A stretch of 64,000 nucleotides of DNA from Streptomyces bluensis (GTDB lineage: Bacteria; Actinomycetota; Actinomycetes; Streptomycetales; Streptomycetaceae): NCBI RefSeq assembly GCF_014650715.1, contig NZ_BMVM01000009.1, positions 248,001-312,000 on the forward strand. The letters run 5' to 3'. Position numbers and translations under genes: made by a program. Below the pieces are notes generated by a model, which saw nothing but the letters and a program-made list of their open reading frames with translations, made no database searches and was not told where the DNA came from. Below, in pieces: positions 16,865-23,916 of this stretch. Each line of letters begins with the position of its first letter. Positions within the stretch are counted from its first letter, which is position 1.

Positions 16865-18694
16865 ATGTCCCGCAGGGCTCACATGTCTCAGGGGTCTCAA
16901 AGTTCTCAGAGGTCTCAGAGGTCTCAGAAGCCGGACCGGCGCGCCTCGTCGTCCCGGCCGTCCGCGTCGTCCCGCCCCTCCGCGGCGTCACCGAGCGAGT
17001 TCCGGCTGCCGGAGAGCACGACACCCGCACTTCCCGCTGTCGAGGACTTCGCCGGTCTGGACATGCCCGCGGGGCTGCTGAAGACCCTCACCGCGCAGGG
17101 CGTGACCACCCCCTTCCCCATCCAGGCCGCCACGCTGCCCAACTCGCTCGCGGGCCGTGACCTGCTGGGGCGGGGACGCACCGGCTCCGGCAAGACCCTC
17201 GCGTTCGGGCTGGCGCTCCTGGCCCGTACGGCCGGACTGCGCGCTGAGCCCAAGGCGCCCCTCGCCCTCGTGCTGGTGCCCACCCGGGAACTCGCCCAGC
17301 AGGTGACGGACGCGCTGACCCCCTACGCGACTGCGGTGAACCTCCGGCTGGCCACCGTCGTCGGCGGGCTGTCCATCACCAAGCAGGCCGGTGCGCTCCG
17401 GCGCGGCGCCGAGGTGGTGGTGGCGACCCCCGGCCGGCTCAACGACCTGGTGGCACAGGGTGACTGCGTGCTCGGCAGCGTACGCATCACCGTGCTGGAC
17501 GAAGCCGACCAGATGACCGACATGGGCTTTCTGCCGCAGATCACCAAGCTGATCCAGCAAGTACGGCCCGACGGACAGCGCATGCTCTTCTCGGCCACCC
17601 TGGACCGCAACATCGACCGCCTGGTGCAGCGGTTCCTGACCGACCCCGTGGTGCACTCCGTGGACCCGTCCGCGGGAGCGGTGACGACCATGGAGCACCA
17701 CGTGCTCCACGTCCAGGACGAGACCGACAAGAAGGCCGTGACCGCGCGCATCGCGGCCCGTGACGGCCGGGTCATCCTCTTCCTCGACACCAAGAGGTCC
17801 GCCGACCGGCTCGCCAAGCGGCTCCTGGCCGTGGGTGTCCGCGCGGCGGCACTGCACGGGGGCCGCTCCCAGCCGCAGCGCAACCGCACTCTGGAACAGT
17901 TCAAGAACGGCCAGGTCACCGCCCTGGTGGCGACGAACGTCGCGGCCCGGGGCATACACGTCGACGACCTCGACCTCGTCGTGAACGTCGATCCCCCCAC
18001 CGATCACAAGGACTACCTCCACCGGGGCGGCCGCACGGCCCGCGCCGGCGGCTCCGGCAGCGTGGTCACGCTGGTTCTGCCCGACCAGAAACGGGACGTC
18101 ACCCGGCTCATGTCGGACGCGGGCATCCGGCCGCGGACGGCCCGCGTCACGTCGAGCGACGCGGAACTGGCCACCATCACCGGCGCCCGCGAGCCCTCCG
18201 GCGTGGCCGTCACCATCGAGGTGCCCCAACCGGCGACAGCGACGGCGTCCGGCCTGGACCGGAAGACCGGCGCCAAGGCGGGCACCAAGACCGGCAGGCG
18301 ATCCGGCCCCCGACGCCGAAACGGCGCCAGCGCCGGGGCCGGGGCCGGGGCCGGGGCCGCAGCAGTTGGTGGTACGTCCGCGACCTCCGCAAGCGGCGGG
18401 CGCGGTTCTGCCCGCCGGGCGGGGTCCGGCGGGGCCACGGGCGGTGCCGTCGGAGGAGGCGGCCGCAGTTCCGACCGGCGGTCCTCGGGCGGTGCGGCGA
18501 CCCGCGCTGCTTCCGGCAAGACCGTTCGCGGATCCGGCCGACGGGCGGCGGCCGGCGGAGCCACGGGCCGCGGAGCCACGGGCAACGGAGCCACGGCCAG
18601 CGGAACGACTGGCGGCGGAGCCACGGGCGGCGCTGCCGGGACCGGTGGCCGCGGCTCCGACCGCCGGGGCGGCCGCCGTACCTCTGCCACCTAG
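16865..18694 (+). CDS. DEAD-box RNA helicase with Gly/Arg/Ser-rich tail
   Basis: The product is 609 residues. Motifs: Q-motif region 'PFPIQAATLPNSLAG', Walker A 'GRTGSGKT' (K110), 'PTRELAQQV', 'DEAD' at 212-215, 'SAT', 'ARGIHVDDLDLVVNVD' and 'HRGGRTARAG'. About 150 C-terminal residues are low-complexity (Gly, Arg, Ala, Ser and Thr), typical of RNA-annealing tails. I chose the ATG at 16865 because 'AGGAAGG' precedes it. It acts in the cytoplasm unwinding RNA, probably with the cold-shock protein upstream. Confidence 0.9.
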   Translation: MSRRAHMSQGSQSSQRSQRSQKPDRRASSSRPSASSRPSAASPSEFRLPESTTPALPAVEDFAGLDMPAGLLKTLTAQGVTTPFPIQAATLPNSLAGRDLLGRGRTGSGKTLAFGLALLARTAGLRAEPKAPLALVLVPTRELAQQVTDALTPYATAVNLRLATVVGGLSITKQAGALRRGAEVVVATPGRLNDLVAQGDCVLGSVRITVLDEADQMTDMGFLPQITKLIQQVRPDGQRMLFSATLDRNIDRLVQRFLTDPVVHSVDPSAGAVTTMEHHVLHVQDETDKKAVTARIAARDGRVILFLDTKRSADRLAKRLLAVGVRAAALHGGRSQPQRNRTLEQFKNGQVTALVATNVAARGIHVDDLDLVVNVDPPTDHKDYLHRGGRTARAGGSGSVVTLVLPDQKRDVTRLMSDAGIRPRTARVTSSDAELATITGAREPSGVAVTIEVPQPATATASGLDRKTGAKAGTKTGRRSGPRRRNGASAGAGAGAGAAAVGGTSATSASGGRGSARRAGSGGATGGAVGGGGRSSDRRSSGGAATRAASGKTVRGSGRRAAAGGATGRGATGNGATASGTTGGGATGGAAGTGGRGSDRRGGRRTSAT

Positions 18695-19070
18695 GTCCAG
18701 GACGCGGGAACGGCTGACGGGACGGGCGCTCATCGCTGGTATGTACCTCGTCGGCGCCCTCGGCTTCCTGGAACTGCCAGTGGCAGCCCTGTCGCCCCGG
18801 CGGCCGCGACGCCAAGGCCTCTCAGCGTCTCGGCCTCTCAGCGTCCCGGCGTCCCGGCGTCCCGGCGACGCGGCGTCCCGGCGACGCGGGAAGGCGCCTG
18901 CCATACCGTGGCCGTCTGATCAGCGGTCACCTGACGGGCTGTCATGGTGCGCTCTAGTGGTGCCCTCTAGCCAACGCGCGTAGACATCAGCATCATGGGG
19001 GATGCTCCGAGCGCACATCCTTCTCCGAGGCTTGACATGAACTCGTCAATTCAACTGAGAGAGGTGCACG
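18695..19070. other. Intergenic region, no gene seen
   Basis: This 376-base stretch holds a patch of short tandem 'GCGTCCCG' repeats near 18838-18890. I see no coding frame with a ribosome-binding site. The right end carries the leader of the Cys-rich gene. Confidence 0.5.
19032..19049 (+). promoter_or_regulatory. Inverted repeat upstream of the Cys-rich gene
   Basis: 'TTGAC' and 'GTCAA' are separated by 8 bases, about 22 bases before the ATG at 19071, and overlap a '-35'-like 'TTGACA'. It may be an operator or a promoter element. Confidence 0.35.
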
Positions 19071-19493
19071 ATGGCTTGCGGATCGAACAGCCTGTGGGCT
19101 GGTGAAACGAGCTGGTTCTGTTGCGGTTCCGCGTGGGGACCGTGCGGCAGCGCCGGCGGCGGTGCCTGCGGCAACTGCCGGTCGAGCGCCAACCACGGCG
19201 CCTGGCCCAACGCGTCACAGGCATGCTGGGACATCACCCGGCCCGACCTGTGCGGCGAGAACATCCCCAGACGCGGTTGCGGCGCCGTGATGAACGTCAG
19301 ACACCAGTGTTCCGGCGCGACGGTGTGCATCACCATCACCGACTGCGGACCGCGTACCAAGGAATGGTGCGGCGAGGCCACCTGCTGCAACGGCGCCTGC
19401 CGCACCAACCGCGTCCTGGACCTGACCCCGGCCGCCTTCTCGGCCATCGGCAACCTCAGCTCCGGCAAGCTGCCGGTCTACATCTACGAGTGA
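19071..19493 (+). CDS. Cys-rich double-psi-beta-barrel-like protein
   Basis: The product is 140 residues with 16 Cys (3, 17, 18, 25, 33, 36, 52, 61, 70, 80, 86, 92, 100, 105, 106, 110). The C-terminal half has the RlpA-like barrel pattern 'CITITDCGP' and 'DLTPAAFSAIGNLSSGKLPVYIY'. There is no signal peptide. The ribosome-binding site 'GAGAGAGG' is present. The two genes downstream encode a Tat-exported protein and a MauE-like membrane protein, so a secreted, disulfide-rich product carried out with the Tat protein is a reasonable inference. Enzyme activity is unknown. Confidence 0.7.
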   Translation: MACGSNSLWAGETSWFCCGSAWGPCGSAGGGACGNCRSSANHGAWPNASQACWDITRPDLCGENIPRRGCGAVMNVRHQCSGATVCITITDCGPRTKEWCGEATCCNGACRTNRVLDLTPAAFSAIGNLSSGKLPVYIYE

Positions 19494-19507
19494 GAAGGGA
19501 CGCGGAC

Positions 19508-20125
19508 ATGACCTCTCGTCAGGACGACCATGGCGGCCTGGGCCGCCGTCGCTTCCTCACCACCGCCGCCCTCAGCGGCGCCACGATCGTCGGCGCGACC
19601 GCGCTCGGCGGCATCGACGCCGACGCCGCCTTCGCCGCCGAGCCGTCACTCGACCCCGCGATCGCGAAGTCCTCCTTCGTGGAGGGCCGGATCACCGGCA
19701 TCACCGGCAGCATCCTGGAGGTCGCCGGCTCCTACGGTGACCACGCGCGCGTCCAGATGACCAACGCCACCAGCGTGTGGAAGGTCCGTGCCACGACCGC
19801 CGCGGAGATCGAGATCGGTGACGGGCTGTACGCCCGCGGTGTACCGATGCCCGATGGCACCGTCGCCGCCGACGCGGTGTGGGTGAACATCGTGAACCTC
19901 GACACCCGGATCCGCGGCATCGCCAAGAACCGGCTCCACCTCGCCCACGGTCAGCACGAGATCGTCGGCAACGTCCTTCCGGACACCACGAACGCCTCGT
20001 ACGCGGGGCGCGCGCTCACGTCCGACCTGTCCCGGTTGCGCATCGGGCAGAGTGCCCAGGTCCTCGGGGCCTGGCGGCCGTCCGACAACTCCGTGGATGT
20101 CGTCCGTATCTCGGTCGGGCACTGA
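19508..20125 (+). CDS. Tat-exported protein of unknown function
   Basis: The N-terminus 'GRRRFLTTAALSGATIVGAT' is a twin-arginine signal, with a likely cleavage after 'AFA'. The 160-residue mature part has 'VEGRITGITGSILEVAGSYGDHARVQMTNAT' style repeats suggesting a small beta-barrel/OB-like fold. It starts 14 bases after the Cys-rich gene with a 'GAAGGGA' ribosome-binding site. No family recognised. It probably works with the neighbouring Cys-rich protein outside the membrane. Confidence 0.72.
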   Translation: MTSRQDDHGGLGRRRFLTTAALSGATIVGATALGGIDADAAFAAEPSLDPAIAKSSFVEGRITGITGSILEVAGSYGDHARVQMTNATSVWKVRATTAAEIEIGDGLYARGVPMPDGTVAADAVWVNIVNLDTRIRGIAKNRLHLAHGQHEIVGNVLPDTTNASYAGRALTSDLSRLRIGQSAQVLGAWRPSDNSVDVVRISVGH

Positions 20126-20153
20126 CAGCGGGACCGAGGAGGAAGACGCAGAG

Positions 20154-21056
20154 ATGCTCTCACTGACAACGGGCCTCGCCCCGCTGGTCCTTGCCGGTCT
20201 GCTGGGCTGGACGGGCGCGGTCAAGCTGTTCAGCCGCAGCACCGTGCTCCAGGCGCCGAAGACGGCACTGGCCCGCATGTTGAGCAGCAGCGAGCGAGCG
20301 GCGCTGGTGCTGCGCGGCGTCGGCGCCGGAGAACTGCTCATCGCCGCAGGGCTGCTGGCCGTACCGGCGGACCCGGTACCGGGGGCGGCCGCCGCCGTTC
20401 TCGGCGCGGGTTTTCTCGGCTATCTCGGCTACGGGCGGGCGCTCGCCCCGGAGTCCTCGTGCGGCTGCTCGGCGAATGAGGACACGCCGATCACCTGGCG
20501 CGCGTTCGCACGCGCCGCGGTGGTGCTGGTGGGCGGTGTGGCGGCGGCCGTGGCGCACGGCAGCTGGTGGTCCACGGTCTCCGGGCGGCCCGCCGGGTCG
20601 CTCGGATTCCTGGCTGCCGCAGCGGTCGTGGTGATCGCGCTCTCGGCCGACCTCGACCGGTGGTGGCTGCTGCCGCTGCGTCGGACGAGGCTGCGTGTCT
20701 TCGGGCATCCGCTCTCCGGTGCCGGGCCGGGAGACCGGGTGCCGGTCGCCGCGAGCGTCGAGCTGCTGGAGAACTCCCTTGCCTGGCAAGCCGCTTCGCC
20801 CGTGGTCCGATCGGGTCTGCTGGACCACTGGGACGAGGACGGCTGGCGCGTTCTCCTGTTCTCGGGTGTGTACGAGACAGCGGAACAGGCCCGGCCGGTA
20901 TCCGTGGTGTTCGCACTCGACGCCACGTCCAGCCGCGACACTCCCGGCGAGCCCGTCGTCCGCGTCAGTTTCCTCGACGCGGACAGCGGGGACCCGGTGG
21001 GAGCGGAGTTGCTGAGCGCGGTGCCGTCCCGGAAGGCGCTGCCGCTGGCGGGCTGA
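20154..21056 (+). CDS. MauE-like membrane protein
   Basis: The N-terminal ~190 residues hold hydrophobic segments with the MauE/DoxX-like pattern 'LAGLLGWTGAVKLFSR', 'VLRGVGAGELLIAAGLL' and a conserved-looking 'SSCGCSAN' motif. About 110 soluble residues follow. MauE supports disulfide formation in the methylamine dehydrogenase small subunit, also Cys-rich; here the target may be the Cys-rich protein two genes upstream. The ATG at 20154 follows 'GAGGAGGAAG'. Confidence 0.75.
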   Translation: MLSLTTGLAPLVLAGLLGWTGAVKLFSRSTVLQAPKTALARMLSSSERAALVLRGVGAGELLIAAGLLAVPADPVPGAAAAVLGAGFLGYLGYGRALAPESSCGCSANEDTPITWRAFARAAVVLVGGVAAAVAHGSWWSTVSGRPAGSLGFLAAAAVVVIALSADLDRWWLLPLRRTRLRVFGHPLSGAGPGDRVPVAASVELLENSLAWQAASPVVRSGLLDHWDEDGWRVLLFSGVYETAEQARPVSVVFALDATSSRDTPGEPVVRVSFLDADSGDPVGAELLSAVPSRKALPLAG

Positions 21057-21082
21057 CGCGGCCCGCGAGCGGTCAGGATCGG

Positions 21083-21151
21083 GCCCGGGGACGGGTCCGG
21101 GGACGGGTCCGGGGACGGGTCCGGGGACGGGTCCGGGGACGGGTCCGGGGG
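21083..21151. repeat. 12-bp tandem repeat between convergent genes
   Basis: About five copies of the unit 'GGGGACGGGTCC' lie head to tail between the MauE-like gene and the convergent MFS gene. The copies are nearly identical, pointing to recent slippage or amplification. No coding role is apparent. Confidence 0.85.
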
Positions 21152-21207
21152 CGTCACGCACGCTCCCGGACCCGGCCCATGTCCGCCACGCTCACGTTCG
21201 TACTCGC

Positions 21208-22398
21208 TCACGTCCTCTCCGCCACCGTCCGCCGGAGCAGATAGACGGCCGCGGTCGACACCAGCACGGCCATGCACAGGATGAAGACCAGCCCCGCGCC
21301 CTCCAGGCCGATCGGGCCCGTCAGTACGCCCACGCCGATCACCGGCACCGAGATACCGGCGTACGCCACCACGAACAGCGCCGAGATCACCGCCGCGCGC
21401 CGGTCCGCCGGGGACGCCGCGGCCACCGCGGACAGCGCCCCGCGGAACGACAGCCCCTGCCCGCACCCGCCGACGAGCGCGCTCAGCACCACCAGCGCCA
21501 GCAGGTCCCACCACAGCGCGCCCGCGAGCAGGGCCAGCCCGGCGAGGAGTACGGCGCAGCCGAGCGGGAGCGAGCGCCTCACCCCGAACCGGCCGACGGC
21601 CAGTTGCCCGGCGGTCGAGGCGAAGAAGGCGAGGGCGACGACCAGTCCGCTCACGGCATGGTCGGTCACGTGCAGGGACCGCGCGAGGAACGCCGGGCTG
21701 ACCGAGGTGAACACCCCGAACAGGGCGAACCCCGCGAACGAGGCGGTCGCCGCGGGTCCGAACACCTCCTGTACCTGCGGCGGCAGTCCGGGCCGCTGCG
21801 GCCGTACGGTGCTCAGCGGCAGCCGCTCCCCCACGGTCTCCGGAAGGCGCAGCACGACGGCGACCGAGCCGGCCACCAGGGCGAGGTGCACGGCGAACGG
21901 CAGGTACAGCGGCCAGGCGGCGTACTGTGCGAGCACCCCGGCGAGCAGAGGGCCGCAGCCCAGTCCGCCCATGTTGGCGGCGGTCGCCACGAACGTGGCC
22001 CGGGAGGCGCCGCCGGACGGCGCCAACTCCATCACGTACGCCGTGGCGGCCCCGGTGAACAGACCGGCGGACAGTCCCGACAGCAGCCGCCCCGCGTACA
22101 GCCAGCCCAGGCCGGTGGCGCCCAGGAAGCAGATGGCGCTCGCCGCGGCGAAGCCCAGGCCCCAGAGCAGCACCGGACGCCTGCCGACGGCGTCCGAGGC
22201 GTTGCCCACCAGCAGCAGCACGCCGATGACCGCGAAGGCGTACACGGCGTACACGACGGTCACCGTCAACTCGGAGAAACCGAATTTCTCCTGGTAGAGG
22301 GGGTAGAGCGGGGTCGGGAGCGTGGTGCCGGTCATGCACACCGCGAACACCGCTCCGCTGAGCAGACACTCGCGCCACCCTCGGCGATCACCGTCCAT
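21208..22398 (-). CDS. MFS transporter
   Basis: The product is 396 residues with about 12 hydrophobic segments, the size of a typical drug/sugar efflux MFS. The loop 2-3 motif appears as 'GNASDAVGRRPVLLWG'. I use the ATG at 22398; the longer frame reaching 22476 is Gly/Ala/Arg-rich and lacks membrane character. The substrate cannot be inferred. It is convergent with the MauE-like gene. Confidence 0.83.
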   Translation of the reverse strand: MDGDRRGWRECLLSGAVFAVCMTGTTLPTPLYPLYQEKFGFSELTVTVVYAVYAFAVIGVLLLVGNASDAVGRRPVLLWGLGFAAASAICFLGATGLGWLYAGRLLSGLSAGLFTGAATAYVMELAPSGGASRATFVATAANMGGLGCGPLLAGVLAQYAAWPLYLPFAVHLALVAGSVAVVLRLPETVGERLPLSTVRPQRPGLPPQVQEVFGPAATASFAGFALFGVFTSVSPAFLARSLHVTDHAVSGLVVALAFFASTAGQLAVGRFGVRRSLPLGCAVLLAGLALLAGALWWDLLALVVLSALVGGCGQGLSFRGALSAVAAASPADRRAAVISALFVVAYAGISVPVIGVGVLTGPIGLEGAGLVFILCMAVLVSTAAVYLLRRTVAERT

Positions 22399-22472
22399 GC
22401 CGCTGACGGTAACTCCGCGTGCCGCCCCGGCCGGGCCCGGCGCGCCACCGGGACGGGCACGGCCCCTCTGGG

Positions 22473-22905
22473 TCACAGCGGCTGCCGCAGCAGCCCCTCG
22501 ATGCGGTCCTTGACCCGGTGCGCCCAGTGGAGGACCAACGAGGTCTTTCCCGCCCCCGCGGTGCCGGCCACCACGTGGACCAGGACGACGGCGTGGCTGT
22601 CGTCGCGGCGGCCGTCGTCGCGGCCTCTCAGCACTTCGTCCAGTTGGTTCAGTTCGTCGGTGCGGTTGACGAAGGCGTACACATCCGCCGGGAGTTGGCG
22701 GGGAACGGGTCGAGGCCGGCTGGACGGGTCCGGAGCGGCGGCCTGGTGGAAATGGATGTCGCCGCTGACGTTCCTCGCCTGTACGACATCACGGGAGGAC
22801 CCGGAGAGATCGTTCTGCGAGTCCCCGGGACGCCGGCCCCTGTTGTCGTCGTTGTCGTCTCTTGGCGTGTCGATCGCTGTACCCCGATCTGATCCGATCC
22901 GACCC
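22473..22905 (-). pseudogene. N-terminal fragment of an NB-ARC/AAA ATPase gene
   Basis: The minus-strand frame starts directly after the stop of the DUF6879 frame and reads 'VVQARNVSGDIHFHQ', 'RPVPRQLPADVYAFVNR' and Walker A 'VAGTAGAGKTSLVLHWAHR', typical of Streptomyces NB-ARC/TPR regulators. It lacks a clear start except a GTG at 22682 and ends after 'VKDRIEGLLRQPL', where the rest of a long protein should follow. So it is a truncated remnant. Confidence 0.65.
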
Positions 22906-23532
22906 GATCAAGCCGGTGGTGGAGGAGGCAGGTGGGCCACCGCTCGGTCGAAGTACGCCCGGACATCCTCGGCGGCCTCGTACGCGTACCGCAGATAGTC
23001 CGTCCAGTGCCGAACGGTCCGGGGATCGGTGAAGCGGATCGCTCCGTCCGGCTGCCCGGGTATCGGTGTACAGCACGCGGAAGAGGGTCCGGCCGTCCAG
23101 CAGGTTCAACTCCGGGAGCGATCCGTCCGCCTCGGCGGAGGCGATCGCGGATGCGGGCAGGACACGGACGGAATGGCCGCACTCCGCACTCAGGCGGAGC
23201 CAGTGCAGTTCCCACTGCACGTACGGTGTCAGGGGCTCCTCGACCACGCGGATGCGGTGGAAGACCGCGCCCCGCGCCTCCTCTTCCCGGGCCTTCCGCC
23301 GCAGGGCATCACGCTCGGCCTCGAACAGGCGTAACACCTGCGGCCAGTCTCCCCTGCGCAGCGCGTCCCGGCTGTCGTCGTTCGTCTCCTCGAAGTGCTG
23401 CAAGCGCTCCAGTTTCCAGGATTCCCCGTCGCGGATCGCCGTGCGGCGCTCCCGGAAGTCCCGTTTGTAGTCCTGGCGCGTGAGCCGCTCACCCAGTTCG
23501 TCGGGGAGCGCGGGGATACGGAGATCAAGCAT
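22906..23532 (-). pseudogene. DUF6879 gene with a +1 frameshift
   Basis: From the ATG at 23532 the protein follows the DUF6879 pattern ('RIRVVEEPLTPYVQWELHWLRL', 'LNLLDGRTLFRVLYTDT'). At 23055-23060 ('CCCGGG') one base too many shifts the frame. The proper ending ('GQPDGAIRFTDPRTVRHW', 'DVRAYFDRAVAHLPPP') continues in another frame to the stop at 22906. It could be a mutation or base-calling error. It overlaps the small gene upstream by 8 bases. Confidence 0.75.
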
Positions 23533-23836
23533 CGGGAATGTCTTCCTTCGCCGCGCTCAGCATGTTCCCGGGGATCACGACCAACCGCTCGTCCGGGCCC
23601 AGCCTCACTCCCCCTGGCAGGTGCGAGCTGTAATGGACGGTGAGATCGCGGCCGATCACGGCGACGTCGCCGTTACTCAACTGCCAGATGTCCGGGCACT
23701 CGTCGTCGTCCTTGGAATTGCCGAGTTCCGCCGCGGACTTGCCGAGCCGTTTGACGAATGACGCCGACGGGTCGGCTTCCCACATACGGGCCATGGCAGC
23801 CTCCAGTTTCCCCGGCGTCACTGACAGTCGCCTCAC
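23525..23836 (-). CDS. Small conserved hypothetical protein before DUF6879
   Basis: The product is 103 residues, acidic and soluble, with 'DIWQLSNGDVAVIGRDLT' and 'LGPDERLVVIPGNML'. It overlaps the DUF6879 frame by 8 bases, mirroring the pair at 10196-10910. The start codon is not backed by an obvious ribosome-binding site. Function not recognised. Confidence 0.65.
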   Translation of the reverse strand: MRRLSVTPGKLEAAMARMWEADPSASFVKRLGKSAAELGNSKDDDECPDIWQLSNGDVAVIGRDLTVHYSSHLPGGVRLGPDERLVVIPGNMLSAAKEDIPDA

Positions 23837-23916
23837 ATGTCAACGATACCGAGCGTGCTGGGCGGTGCGCAGCGTGTGATTTCGCCGCCTTGTGGGGTTT
23901 CTCGGCGTGCCTTCGG

